Assembly (NCBI GenBank): GCA_016179055.1
Contig: JACOSC010000176.1
Location: 1-34,304, forward strand
Direction of reading: 5' to 3'
Source: Acidobacteriota bacterium
GTDB taxonomy: Bacteria; Acidobacteriota; UBA6911; JACOSC01
DNA: 34,304 bases
This document shows, one piece after another, positions 1 through 7,980 of the stretch (positions are counted from its first letter, which is position 1; each line of letters opens with the position of its first letter). The notes under the pieces are model-generated. The model did no database searches and was not told the DNA's origin. It worked only from the letters and a program-made list of their open reading frames with translations. Position numbers and translations under genes: made by a program.

Positions 1-1
1 G

Positions 2-121
2 AAGATCGAGACGGCCAATTTCAAACGATACCGAAAGCTGTTCGACCGGTTGATTAAACTGTCTATCGAATTGTCACGATTGAAAATGGCCGCTGGGAAA
101 AAGGCTGGTCAAAGTAGCTGA
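2..121 (+). CDS. C-terminal end of an unrecognised protein (partial)
   Basis: An open frame enters from the left edge and ends at TGA 119-121, giving the last 39 residues of a protein. They are rich in Lys, Arg and Leu and read like an amphipathic helix followed by a basic, Gly/Ser tail. No motif identifies the family. No start is inside the window. The next 300 bases hold only repeats. The frame could be chance, but the helical, charged composition and clean stop favour a real C-terminus. Confidence 0.4.
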   Translation, partial: KIETANFKRYRKLFDRLIKLSIELSRLKMAAGKKAGQSS

Positions 122-178
122 GAACTCGTCACTCTCAAGCAGTTCAGCATAATGAATAAAAATAAGAAAAAACGATGG

Positions 179-252
179 AACCAAGAGCCTGGCACCTCTC
201 CCCAGCATGAACCAAGAGCCTGGCACCTCTCCCCAACTTGGCACATCTCCCC
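179..252. repeat. Short direct repeats, AACCAAGAGCC-TGGCAC-TCTCCCC type, left cluster
   Basis: The 14-base unit TGGCACCTCTCCCC occurs at 190-203 and 221-234, and a one-base variant at 239-252. The first two are preceded by AACCAAGAGCC (179-189 and 210-220). The same unit recurs at 1260-1298 in the same orientation, on the far side of the toxin-antitoxin pair. The rest of 122-426 shows no convincing gene; the small open frames there are read-through of these repeats. Confidence 0.75.
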
Positions 253-426
253 AACTGCTGCATCAGCGGCAAGTGCTTTCCGTGGCGGTCGCCGTTTGGG
301 AAGGTCGCGAGACTTGCCCCTGCGCCCAGGATCATAATATGGAGTGCGACATTCGTGTTGTTTCTGATGTCAAGGGGCGGGAGGAACGCCATGGGAAACC
401 TCGCGGGAAAACGGGGGCGCTACCCT

Positions 427-738
427 TTATAAAGCGGCTGACGACGGGCCAGCCTTAAAGCTCCACTTTATGCCGAGGGCTGCCACCACCTTGAGGATGG
501 TATCGAAGTCCGGGCTGCGGTCGCCTGAGAGTGCTTTATAGAGGCTTTCACGCGACAAACCGGAATCGCGTGCAACCTGCGACATGCCTTTGGCGCGAGC
601 AATGTCACCCAGCGCCTTGGCGATGAAGGCCGCGTCGCCGTTTGCTTCCTCCAGACAGGCCTCCAGATAGGCTGCCATTTCTTCTGGCGTGCGCAGGTGT
701 TCGGCGACATCGTAATTCGTGGTGCGGGTCTTGGTCAT
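427..738 (-). CDS. HigA-type addiction-module antitoxin (Xre-family HTH)
   Basis: This 103-residue protein has a conserved N-terminal stretch (Asp-Val-Ala-Glu-His-Leu, then Glu-Glu-Met-Ala-Tyr-Leu-Glu-Ala) typical of the 'putative addiction module antidote' family. Residues of about 50-90 form a Cro/Xre helix-turn-helix, with Gly-Met-Ser-Gln and Ser-Arg-Glu-Ser-Leu-Tyr-Lys-Ala-Leu as turn and recognition helix. It would neutralise the toxin encoded just upstream and, by family habit, repress their shared promoter. The ATG at 738 follows a GGAG-containing ribosome site and lies 10 bases after the toxin stop, so the two are translated from one message. Toxin-first order is usual for HigBA-like pairs. 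Confidence 0.88.
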   Translation of the reverse strand: MTKTRTTNYDVAEHLRTPEEMAAYLEACLEEANGDAAFIAKALGDIARAKGMSQVARDSGLSRESLYKALSGDRSPDFDTILKVVAALGIKWSFKAGPSSAAL

Positions 739-748
739 GATCCTACTC

Positions 749-1039
749 CTATAAATTTCGCGCTAGGCGCAGCGCGGTCTTGATGTCCCTGGCCTGGCTT
801 TGTTTACCGCCGCCCGCCAGCAGGATGACCACCTCGCGCCCCTGTTGTTTGTAATACACCCGGTAGCCGGGACCATAATCGATCCGCATTTCCGAAACGC
901 CCTCGCCCACGGGCTTCACGTCGCCGGGGTTACCGCCAGCCAATCGCGCGACTCGGGCAAGAATGCGCGCTCGCGCTCGGATATCGCTTAGGCCGTCGAG
1001 CCACTGAGCATAGACCTCGGTTTTGCAGATTTGTAGCAT
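749..1039 (-). CDS. RelE/ParE-superfamily toxin (HigB-like killer protein)
   Basis: This 96-residue protein matches the family of short RelE/ParE toxins paired with HigA-like antidotes. The core Ile-Arg-Ala-Arg-Ala-Arg-Ile, then Gly-Asp-Val-Lys-Pro-Val-Gly-Glu-Gly-Val-Ser-Glu-Met-Arg, then Gly-Tyr-Arg-Val-Tyr-Tyr and a C-terminal Leu-Leu-Ala-Gly-Gly-Gly-Lys are family hallmarks. Such toxins are usually mRNA interferases. The frame stays open upstream to 1441, but homology-like sequence begins at Met 1039. A consensus promoter lies at 1046-1074, so the upstream extension cannot be on that transcript. With only six bases between the -10 box and ATG the message would be leaderless. Confidence 0.88.
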   Translation of the reverse strand: MLQICKTEVYAQWLDGLSDIRARARILARVARLAGGNPGDVKPVGEGVSEMRIDYGPGYRVYYKQQGREVVILLAGGGKQSQARDIKTALRLARNL

Positions 1040-1045
1040 AGTCGG

Positions 1046-1074
1046 AGTGTAGCCGCTCGGATACAAATTGTCAA
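1046..1074 (-). promoter_or_regulatory. Sigma-70-type promoter of the toxin-antitoxin pair
   Basis: On the minus strand TTGACA (1069-1074), a 17-base spacer and TACACT (1046-1051) match the housekeeping consensus. The -10 box ends six bases before the toxin ATG, which predicts transcription starting at or next to the start codon. Bases 1075-1259 upstream hold nothing I recognise. Confidence 0.7.
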
Positions 1075-1259
1075 GGTGTCGTGCGGTGGCGCTGTTTGGG
1101 GTCGTAGGTAGAGTAGAGAACAGGCTTGCACCTGCCCCCTCATCATACCTTGCATGCAGTTTTCCCGCACACGGCTTTCCGATATTCTTCACGTCAAGGC
1201 ATCCGCTTTCTTCAAGCCCGCCGTTGTCGGAACCTTGAATAGACCATAGCAAGATCCGA

Positions 1260-1298
1260 AACCAAGAGCCTGGCACTTCTCCCCTGGCACTTCTCCCC
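1260..1298. repeat. Short direct repeats, right cluster flanking the toxin-antitoxin pair
   Basis: AACCAAGAGCC at 1260-1270 is followed by two tandem TGGCACTTCTCCCC units (1271-1284 and 1285-1298). These match the left cluster (179-252) with one base changed, and have the same orientation. The two clusters bracket the toxin-antitoxin pair. The origin of the repeat is unknown to me. Confidence 0.75.
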
Positions 1299-1332
1299 GG
1301 GTAAGGCCAAGCTTTTGCAGGGAGGGTTTTGC

Positions 1333-2853
1333 TCAGCGCTCGTATTTGATCTCCACCACCGCCCGCTTGCGCGTGGCAAAGAACCCCAAGAAGGTATCCG
1401 CATGGCCGCCAAAAATATCGACTCCCCAAGCGGCCGACCAATGATCGCCAAAGCCTCGTGCGACTCTTGGGCGAAGCAAGAATTGACGCCGGCTCAAACC
1501 CGCCAAAATGAAAACTTCCGGATGCAGCGTCTCGCGCTGAAACTCGCCACGTAAGTGTAGAGAGACCAGGTGGGCGTTACGCGGCTGACGCAATATCGAC
1601 TGCGGGGCTGAGGTCAGTTGCAAGAAGTATTGGGCGCTGGTCCATAACCATGATCGAAAAGAATAATCAATTCCCAGCACGCCGGCGAATTGCCCAAACC
1701 GTTGGAATGGCGCCGTGACGGGGAATGTGCGGACGGCAAACGGTCGCCGCGCGGTCCATCCCGCCTCGAGCCGCAAGACGACGGGGCCGATCGTGTTGGC
1801 CGCGGTCACGCCGAAAACGGTTTTGCGATCGTAATGCCCGCCGATCTGCGCCAATAGTCCGGCTACCTCCTCCCCCGATCCTCGCCGGGCGCGCAGCGCG
1901 ACCGGCGAGTCCGCGAGATAGGATAGCGACGGGCCATAGATGTTCGACCGCGGAATTGTCACGGGGCCTATAAGCATCGAGTCGACTGTGACGAGCCCAG
2001 TCTCCGCGCGGTAAGAAGCCGGCCCAATCTTAAGATCGGGCGTCGCGATATCCTCCCAACCATGAAAGACATGAGCGGTCAGATCCCAACTCCATAAGGA
2101 GCGGCTCCACCGAAGACCTGCCTGCGAAGCGCGCAGCCGATGCGGCGGTCGCCTGATCAGCTCGTTACGGATGCCAACGATAGGCCACGGACTGTTGTCC
2201 AGGGCGAGCGGAAAAACACCGAGCCCATAGGCGGCGCCAAACCCGAATTCATTTTCGGGCGCCGGCACGCGCCCCGGTGCAAAATAGGGGATCCACAAAA
2301 ACTGCAGTGAGCTTTGCTTAATGAACGGGGCATCGACGCGCGCCATCCAGAGTGGTCGGCGGGAATCCGGAAAATCTTCAAGAATGAATTCGCGATAATC
2401 CAGCGGGTTAACAACGTCAAGGATCCGCAGACCGTCCGCTTGTCCCCAAACCACTTGCTGCAAACCGAGGCTCAGCGTCAACGGTCCCATACGGCCGTCC
2501 AGCAGAACTTGGCGGGGGTCGACCCATAGGATCTTGGGGAAGCCGAGGCGACCGATCGGATCGTAGTGCGCGCGCCCTTCCAGCGTCAGTCGCCAACGGT
2601 CGTTAAGCCGGCCGGTCCCCTTCACATCGGCCATGTATCTCGACATCTGCCACACGCGCGGGCGAGCCAAGCGAAATCCAGAACGGTTGCGCAGCTTAAA
2701 CGTCCAGTGCCATGCCGTGGTGGAAGAAGCCGGCGCGCCCTGGTCCGAGTTCGTGTTGGTTGCGTTCGGCTCGCTTTGGCCCACGTCATTGGAAGACCAC
2801 GCCGTAGGGACGCCTGCCAACCAGATCATAAAAACCAGCCATGCCGGCTTCAA
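1333..2853 (-). CDS. Outer-membrane beta-barrel protein of the Lol-like operon (DUF1302-like)
   Basis: This 506-residue protein opens with a signal peptide (basic start, hydrophobic core, Ala-Trp-Ser cleavage region) followed by a low-complexity Ser/Thr/Ala linker. The rest alternates aromatic and polar residues in many short strands and closes with Val-Val-Glu-Ile-Lys-Tyr-Glu-Arg, as expected for a beta-barrel. A conserved patch reads Gly-Gln-Ala-Asp-Gly-Leu-Arg-Ile-Leu-Asp-Val-Val-Asn-Pro-Leu-Asp-Tyr-Arg-Glu-Phe. I recall this Asn-Pro-x-Asp-x-Arg-Glu-Phe patch from DUF1302-like outer-membrane proteins that sit beside LolA-like carriers. Its ATG overlaps the carrier's stop codon (ATGA), so the two are translationally coupled. 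Substrate unknown. Confidence 0.75.
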   Translation of the reverse strand: MKPAWLVFMIWLAGVPTAWSSNDVGQSEPNATNTNSDQGAPASSTTAWHWTFKLRNRSGFRLARPRVWQMSRYMADVKGTGRLNDRWRLTLEGRAHYDPIGRLGFPKILWVDPRQVLLDGRMGPLTLSLGLQQVVWGQADGLRILDVVNPLDYREFILEDFPDSRRPLWMARVDAPFIKQSSLQFLWIPYFAPGRVPAPENEFGFGAAYGLGVFPLALDNSPWPIVGIRNELIRRPPHRLRASQAGLRWSRSLWSWDLTAHVFHGWEDIATPDLKIGPASYRAETGLVTVDSMLIGPVTIPRSNIYGPSLSYLADSPVALRARRGSGEEVAGLLAQIGGHYDRKTVFGVTAANTIGPVVLRLEAGWTARRPFAVRTFPVTAPFQRFGQFAGVLGIDYSFRSWLWTSAQYFLQLTSAPQSILRQPRNAHLVSLHLRGEFQRETLHPEVFILAGLSRRQFLLRPRVARGFGDHWSAAWGVDIFGGHADTFLGFFATRKRAVVEIKYER

Positions 2854-3632
2854 AAGGCGTCTCCCTTTTCCAAGGCTTGTTGCGTAAAGAGATCATTGCG
2901 GAGACCCTGGTTGAAATGAACTTCATCGAGAACCAGCAGCGTCTTTGTTCCATCCAACGGGGACACCATTTCCAAGCGCCTGGCAACCCATATATTGGAG
3001 ATCCGCTGAATATCGTCGGCATGCATGGTCCGCAGCTTGCGGTCCTTGTCATCATAGAAATCCGAGTGCAAGATAACCGGCTTATCGCGTGCGACCCACA
3101 CGTGTATATATCTGTACTGGGATTTCTCCGGGGCAACCGGACGAATCTCAATTTTATAAGCGGCTTGACCGTCAACGGTTTCTGAAGTGGACAGCAGCTT
3201 ATAACGAAATTCGTCAAAGGGACGCTCGGCCATATCTTCGTGTGTGAAATCGGTGCCATGGAATCGTTTGGATTTCTCTTGCGGCGCCACGCGGCGTACG
3301 CGCTGAATGGCCGGTGTGTATAGCCATTGCCGATCCGGGCCGCCTTTTTGGTTTATGGTCAGCAAACCAACGCCTTGGACCTCGACGGGATATGTAAAAC
3401 GCACCAAGGTCTTGCTGTTGCCCAGCGATCCGATTTTCTTAAACACAAACTTCTTTTGACGAGTGACGCCCTTCTTGTTCGTGACATCCATATGAGCGCG
3501 GTAGGTCGTGTCGCGGCTGGAATCTTGATGATATACTTCCTCAATGATCCGGCGAGCATCCACGGCGGCAAGGGCGGGCATGCATAGATTCGCCAACAAT
3601 ACCCAGCCGCCTATTACAAGTAATTTTCCCAT
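2850..3632 (-). CDS. LolA-like periplasmic carrier (outer-membrane lipoprotein-sorting family)
   Basis: This 260-residue protein has a signal peptide ending near Ala-Leu-Ala-Ala (about residues 20-23). The mature part fits the LolA-like 'outer membrane lipoprotein-sorting protein' family, here probably PF17131. Signs are the Asp-Ala-Arg-Arg-Ile-Ile start, Phe-Thr-Tyr-Pro-Val-Glu-Val-Gln-Gly strand, Gln-Trp-Leu-Tyr-Thr-Pro-Ala and the Phe-x-Gly-Thr-Asp-Phe-Thr-His-Glu-Asp-Met motif. Such proteins form an open half-barrel with a greasy cavity that ferries lipids or acylated proteins across the periplasm. It lies between the ABC permease and the barrel gene, so it is the natural shuttle of this operon. 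It is longer than classical LolA (about 200 residues). Cargo cannot be told from sequence. Confidence 0.85.
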   Translation of the reverse strand: MGKLLVIGGWVLLANLCMPALAAVDARRIIEEVYHQDSSRDTTYRAHMDVTNKKGVTRQKKFVFKKIGSLGNSKTLVRFTYPVEVQGVGLLTINQKGGPDRQWLYTPAIQRVRRVAPQEKSKRFHGTDFTHEDMAERPFDEFRYKLLSTSETVDGQAAYKIEIRPVAPEKSQYRYIHVWVARDKPVILHSDFYDDKDRKLRTMHADDIQRISNIWVARRLEMVSPLDGTKTLLVLDEVHFNQGLRNDLFTQQALEKGDAF

Positions 3633-3647
3633 ACAATACCTAACCCG

Positions 3648-3967
3648 TACGAGCCGGAATCAAGTCAAAAAAATTCAAACAAAAAATAATTACCCGTTTC
3701 AGCACAATTACATCTTGTCAGACACTAATAATCTTTTTACTCGCTTCGCGTTCATTAGCGGTTCTTTTAGGTTTGTCCTCTTTAGTAACCGCGAATGCAC
3801 GCGAATTAACGCTAATCCGGACGAGCCGGAACCCAACCGGTAAAATTCAAAAAAATTAGTGGCGCGGGAAAGCCCAGCAAATATCCGCATGAATAAAGCG
3901 TGAAAGGCTACTCCAAAAAATATTTTACCTGTCTCCACACAATTTCATCTTGTCAGAAACCAATAAT
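3648..3967. repeat. Diverged duplication with inverted-repeat centre between permease and LolA-like genes
   Basis: The 388-base gap 3633-4020 holds no convincing gene. Bases 3681-3732 and 3915-3967 are imperfect copies, sharing AAAAAATA, CACAATT, CATCTTGTCAGA and AATAAT. Each is preceded by ACGAGCCGGAA and an A-rich AATTCAAA stretch. Between them 3744-3763 and 3786-3806 are inverted copies of a TTCGCGT-CATTAGCGGTT sequence. This looks like old repeat debris rather than a regulatory region, but an internal promoter for the LolA-like gene cannot be excluded. Confidence 0.6.
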
Positions 3968-4020
3968 GAATTGGATTTCCGAGAATTGCAACTACGCAGA
4001 CGGCCGGCTGTGATCATGGC

Positions 4021-6585
4021 TTATTCATAGCTAATGGCCTCTACGGTACGCAAGCGGACGGCATATTCGGCCGGCCACCAAGCGGCCCCAAGGGCCACTA
4101 AAAGGGCAAACGGAACCGAGCCTAAGATGATGGCCAATGGAAAATAAAAAGGAATCGTCCACCCGGCCAGCAGGAACGCCACGGTGCGCGTGAGGAAAAG
4201 TGTGTTTATCACCCCGGCCAGCGCGCCCAGCGCAATGCCGATTAAAGTGATGGAAACCGCTTCCAACAAGACCAGCCGGCGAACCTGGCGGCGCAACCCG
4301 CCAATGGCCCTTAAAACTCCCAGCTCGCGTTTTCGGTCGGAAACGGAGATGATGAGTGTATTAATGATGCCGATTACGGCGACGATAATAGCCACGAACA
4401 TCTGCAAGTAGTTAATAACGAAAAATTGATTGACGATCTTTAATATATAATCCTTGTATTCCTGATTGGTAAACACAAAGAGACGTTGCTCGCCGGCGAG
4501 GCTTTTGAGGATGGCCGCCTTAACGGCGCCGCGCGTGTGATCAGGTTGCAGCGTCACATCAAAAAAATCTACCGAACGATCGTGCCAGTATTTGATGTAT
4601 AGCTCGCGATCCATGAGGATAGTCCCTTTTTCGGAGGAATAATCCTCTACGACGCCGACAATGGGCCGTTCCAATGGCCCGCTCGGCGTCTCCAGTCGAA
4701 TAATATCGCCATGATGAAGATCATAGAGCGCGGAAAAGTTACGCGAAACCGAAATACCCTCGCCGGTGGGCAGCTTGGCGATGATTTCGGCTTTGGTCCC
4801 CTCCTCCGGCTCAACCGGCACTCGCTGCAAATAGGGTCCCATCTCAATAGAGATCAAAGCAATGTTATCGTCGCGGAACGGCACAAAAGCGAAACGCACA
4901 TTTTCCAATCGACGCACGCCGGGGACGGCCGCGATGCGCTCGCCAATCGACTCATTGAAATGATAGGTGCGGGAGCGGGCGTTTTCCGATGCGCTCACAA
5001 AGATATCCGCATTGATTCCGCGGTCCATCCATTTGATGATTGATTGGCGATAGCTTTGTGTTAAGGCGCTGGTGGAGAAGACAAACATTAATCCGATCAT
5101 CAAAGCGCCCACCGTAGCCGAGGTTCGGCGAGGGGCGTAAATCATCGTATCGACGGCCAGCAGGCCCTCCGTACCAAAAAAGCCTCCCAACACCGGCCGC
5201 AACGCATAAGCCAGCCATTGGGCCAGTTGAGGGAGGATGACCAATAGGCCGATAAGCATACTAATAATCGGCCCGTATTGAAAAAGCAGGCCGGGACGCG
5301 GCGGAACCACCGTAATTCCACACAATCCCAGAACGGCGAGGCTAATCCCGATTAATAAGCGTGGGCGGCCAAGCATCGCCTCGCGGCGGCGCGTTTCAAT
5401 ATTGTGCAAAGCCAACGCCGGATCCAACCGAGCCGCGGCGCGCGCCGGAAGCCATGCGGCCATTAGAGACGCCACCATTCCCAGGGCCATCGATTGCAGC
5501 GCGTAGTCCAACCGGAAGATCTGCGTGGACGGGTTTTCGGAGAAACCGTAAACTGTGGTTACCGTTACGACCATGATCTGCGTGGCCAATCGGGCCAAGT
5601 AATAGCCGCCGATGATTCCGCCGATCGCGCCCATGAGACCCATGAGGAACGCCTCGCCGAGAAACATGCGCTGAATTGAGGAACGCGTCGCCCCCAGCGC
5701 GCGCAGGACGCCAATCTCCTTCCACCGCTGATTGACCGAAATGCTGAAAGCGTTAAAAATAATAAACACGCCGACCAACAGGGCAATAAAACTGGTCAAC
5801 GCCAGTCCCTTGCTAAAGGCCGACACGAAGCCCTCCAGGTCCTGCCCGCGCGTAGATGGGCGGTCAACTTTTATGCCGGAGGGAAGACGGCTGGACAGAG
5901 TGTGTCGTACGGTTTCCAACGGGACAGCGGGGTCGGTTATCATATCGATCCGGTCAAAATTTCGTCCCCGATTGAACATGGCCTGCGCCGAATACACATC
6001 CACTACGGCCAGATTCCCGCCAAATACTTCGCCGACACCGACCGGCTTAAAAATTCCCCGAACGATAAAATCCTTACGGCCTTGGGACGTGAACAGCGGC
6101 AAGCGGTCTCCTTCTTTTAAACCGTGCCGGTCCGCCAAGGTGCGCGTTATCAAAATGGAATCCGGCTGGGCCAGATAAACCAAGGGATCGCCAATTTCGG
6201 ACTGCGCTTCATCGAACTGATACTCGCGCAGACTTTGATCGCCCATAGTATCCACACCGAGCACCAGTAGGTTTCCTTCATCCTTTAGCGCCGTGTGAGC
6301 CACTACCTCAATCACCGGCTCGGCCAGGCGCACGCCGGGCGACTCTCGCACTAGGTCAAGAATCGATTCGGGAAAACCGGACTCGCCGGCGCTGACTTGC
6401 AGGTTGGCTTTGCCGGCCAACTTTTCAACCGTGGTCTTGAGCGAGCCGGTTAAGGTTAGGTTGGCGGTGCGAATAGAGAAGTGCGCGGCGACGCCAAGCA
6501 TGATGCCGGTTATCGTCAAGAGCGTGCGCAGCCGGTGCCGCCGCCATTGTCTCAGTGATATGGCGATTAAGGCCGGTCCCATCAA
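4021..6585 (-). CDS. ABC transporter permease with two FtsX domains (MacB/LolCE-like)
   Basis: This is an 854-residue inner-membrane protein. Residues 21-36 form the first membrane helix and about 45-255 a MacB-type periplasmic core domain. About 260-385 is a first FtsX domain ending Ala-Ala-Trp-Leu-Pro-Ala-Arg-Ala-Ala-Ala. Helices near 410-465 and 490-505 connect to a second periplasmic domain, and about 725-845 is a second FtsX domain. Both FtsX domains carry the signature Lys/Arg-Glu-x-Gly-Val-Leu-Arg-Ala-x-Gly. The fused arrangement supplies both halves of a mechanotransmission transporter in one chain, unlike the LolC plus LolE heterodimer. The start overlaps the stop of the ATPase gene by four bases (ATGA). 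With a LolA-like carrier downstream, extraction of a lipid or lipoprotein from the inner membrane is the likely job. Confidence 0.9.
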   Translation of the reverse strand: MMGPALIAISLRQWRRHRLRTLLTITGIMLGVAAHFSIRTANLTLTGSLKTTVEKLAGKANLQVSAGESGFPESILDLVRESPGVRLAEPVIEVVAHTALKDEGNLLVLGVDTMGDQSLREYQFDEAQSEIGDPLVYLAQPDSILITRTLADRHGLKEGDRLPLFTSQGRKDFIVRGIFKPVGVGEVFGGNLAVVDVYSAQAMFNRGRNFDRIDMITDPAVPLETVRHTLSSRLPSGIKVDRPSTRGQDLEGFVSAFSKGLALTSFIALLVGVFIIFNAFSISVNQRWKEIGVLRALGATRSSIQRMFLGEAFLMGLMGAIGGIIGGYYLARLATQIMVVTVTTVYGFSENPSTQIFRLDYALQSMALGMVASLMAAWLPARAAARLDPALALHNIETRRREAMLGRPRLLIGISLAVLGLCGITVVPPRPGLLFQYGPIISMLIGLLVILPQLAQWLAYALRPVLGGFFGTEGLLAVDTMIYAPRRTSATVGALMIGLMFVFSTSALTQSYRQSIIKWMDRGINADIFVSASENARSRTYHFNESIGERIAAVPGVRRLENVRFAFVPFRDDNIALISIEMGPYLQRVPVEPEEGTKAEIIAKLPTGEGISVSRNFSALYDLHHGDIIRLETPSGPLERPIVGVVEDYSSEKGTILMDRELYIKYWHDRSVDFFDVTLQPDHTRGAVKAAILKSLAGEQRLFVFTNQEYKDYILKIVNQFFVINYLQMFVAIIVAVIGIINTLIISVSDRKRELGVLRAIGGLRRQVRRLVLLEAVSITLIGIALGALAGVINTLFLTRTVAFLLAGWTIPFYFPLAIILGSVPFALLVALGAAWWPAEYAVRLRTVEAISYE

Positions 6586-7277
6586 TGCGCCTCTCCCGCC
6601 GTGGCGGTGACGGCGTCGCGGACGATCTGGCCGTCTCGTAATGTCACAATGCGGCGGCAGCTTTCCGCGGCCTGTATATTGTGCGTTACCATCAGGATGG
6701 TCATATTGAATTCGATATGGAGGGCGTGGAGCAATTCCAGGATTTCGTGACCAGTGGCCGAATCGAGGTTACCGGTCGGCTCATCGGCGAGCAGTAGCGG
6801 CGGATTCATGATCAGGGCGCGGGCGATGGCGACCCGCTGGCGCTCTCCGCCGGACAATTCATCCGGTCGATGGTCGAGGCGATGCGAGAGCCCTACGCGT
6901 TCGCTCATGGCGCGGGCCTGATGCTCGGATTCGCGCCGCGATTGGCCTTGCAGGCGCCGCGGCAGCGCAATATTCTCCAGCGTAGACAAGGTCGGCATGA
7001 GGTTGAACGTCTGAAAAACCATGCCGATTTTATCGCGGCGCAAACGCGTACGCGCATCATCATCCAGCGCCGAAAGATCAAGGCCTTCAAAAAGTATGCG
7101 GCCTTCCGATGGCTCGTCAAGTCCGCATATGACATTGAGCAGCGTTGTCTTGCCGGACCCCGAGGGTCCCATGACCGCCACGCGTTCACCGCGGCGCAGC
7201 GTGAGATCGATATGGCGCAGCGCCAACACGGTCTTGCTCTCTCCGTACTGCTTGGACACGCGCTCCAATGTAATCAT
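6582..7277 (-). CDS. ABC transporter ATP-binding protein (LolD/MacB-type)
   Basis: A 231-residue ATPase that drives the permease encoded immediately downstream. Visible motifs: Walker A Gly-Pro-Ser-Gly-Ser-Gly-Lys-Thr-Thr at 37-45, Q-loop Val-Phe-Gln-Thr-Phe near 87-91, signature Leu-Ser-Gly-Gly-Glu at 141-145, Walker B Leu-Leu-Leu-Ala-Asp-Glu-Pro-Thr-Gly at 161-169, and H-loop His199. Asn-Leu-Asp-Ser after Walker B is typical of the LolD/MacB group. The frame is open upstream to 7358, but that extension would run into the promoter at 7344-7372. Met 7277 has a GGAG ribosome site 11 bases upstream and begins the usual Met-Ile-x-Leu-x-x-Val-Ser-Lys start, so I chose it. Confidence 0.95.
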   Translation of the reverse strand: MITLERVSKQYGESKTVLALRHIDLTLRRGERVAVMGPSGSGKTTLLNVICGLDEPSEGRILFEGLDLSALDDDARTRLRRDKIGMVFQTFNLMPTLSTLENIALPRRLQGQSRRESEHQARAMSERVGLSHRLDHRPDELSGGERQRVAIARALIMNPPLLLADEPTGNLDSATGHEILELLHALHIEFNMTILMVTHNIQAAESCRRIVTLRDGQIVRDAVTATAGEAH

Positions 7278-7343
7278 CCCGATGACGGCTCCTTTACAAG
7301 TTACGCTGACAGCATTTACTACCGTGAATTCAAGGTAGAAAAC

Positions 7344-7372
7344 ACTATAGCGTCTCAAACTTGAGAATTCAA
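7344..7372 (-). promoter_or_regulatory. Promoter of the Lol-like operon
   Basis: On the minus strand TTGAAT (7367-7372), a 17-base spacer and TATAGT (7344-7349) form a good sigma-70-type promoter. The transcript would start near 7337, leaving about a 60-base leader before the ATPase ATG at 7277. Confidence 0.65.
7353..7366. promoter_or_regulatory. Palindromic operator inside the promoter spacer
   Basis: TCTCAA-AC-TTGAGA is a perfect 6+6 palindrome lying wholly between the -35 and -10 boxes of the Lol-like operon promoter. A dimeric repressor bound there would block RNA polymerase. No local transcription factor gene of suitable type lies next to it, so the regulator is unknown. Confidence 0.5.
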
Positions 7373-7405
7373 TGTATGTCGCCGGCCATTCAATACGGCC
7401 GCTAG

Positions 7406-7433
7406 TTCAATTCTTACTAAAATATTGTAAAAT
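7406..7433 (+). promoter_or_regulatory. Candidate promoter of the small helical protein gene
   Basis: TTCAAT (7406-7411), a 16-base spacer and TAAAAT (7428-7433) face the gene at 7493, about 60 bases downstream. The -35 box is a weak match. It lies back to back with the Lol-like operon promoter. Confidence 0.4.
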
Positions 7434-7492
7434 ACAAACGCTATGATTTGGGCCATGCTTGATGGGGGGTTGATTGTTCCGGGGAGAATGTT

Positions 7493-7744
7493 ATGAGCAC
7501 CAAGACAATAACCGAATTTCTCGAAGAAGCTGATCTTATTGCCACCCGACTGGAAGCCTTCCTTACGCAGACCGCAGAATTCAATACAGCAAAACCCGGT
7601 GGACAGATGCAGGCTTTTTATAGAGCCATGCGAGTGATTCATGATCATTTAAGTAATCTATCGGAGGAACAACGCGCCCGCTTCGACGTCCTTAATGAGC
7701 GATTCAAGAATCTTACGGGAGATATTTCTCGCCGTTTGAAATGA
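7493..7744 (+). CDS. Small helical protein of unknown function
   Basis: This 83-residue open frame has an ATG preceded by GGGGAGA at good spacing and a candidate promoter upstream. The protein has no signal peptide or membrane segment. It is predicted by eye to be almost all helix, with heptad-like hydrophobic spacing (Phe-Leu-Glu-Glu-Ala-Asp-Leu-Ile-Ala, later Ala-Arg-Phe-Asp-Val-Leu-Asn-Glu-Arg-Phe). I do not recognise a family. It precedes the giant regulator gene by 236 bases on the same strand and could share its transcript. That gap shows no clear promoter or gene. Confidence 0.6.
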   Translation: MSTKTITEFLEEADLIATRLEAFLTQTAEFNTAKPGGQMQAFYRAMRVIHDHLSNLSEEQRARFDVLNERFKNLTGDISRRLK

Positions 7745-7980
7745 AGGCTGTCGCGCTGACAAGCGCTTACGGGCGATTCCAACCGCTATTCCTGCGAACG
7801 GCCTCCTGTCGATTGGCCGGAGATTAATCACAAGGGTCCGCCGAACCAGGTCCGACATGAGAAGATAAACCCACGGCTATTAACAAGGTCCCTTTCGTGG
7901 GCCGGCCGGCGACCGCCCTGAACAGTTACAGTCTGCGGTAGTCATACTCCGCGGCGTGATGTACACGATTGATAGGCAAC

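Noticed and set aside
190-252. TGGCAC motifs as sigma-54 promoters
   Set aside because: The -24 half is present but no TTGC -12 box follows at the right spacing, and the motif recurs as a repeat on both sides of the toxin-antitoxin pair.
1040-1441. N-terminal extension of the RelE-type toxin
   Set aside because: The extension carries no family character and overlaps a consensus promoter and the direct repeats.
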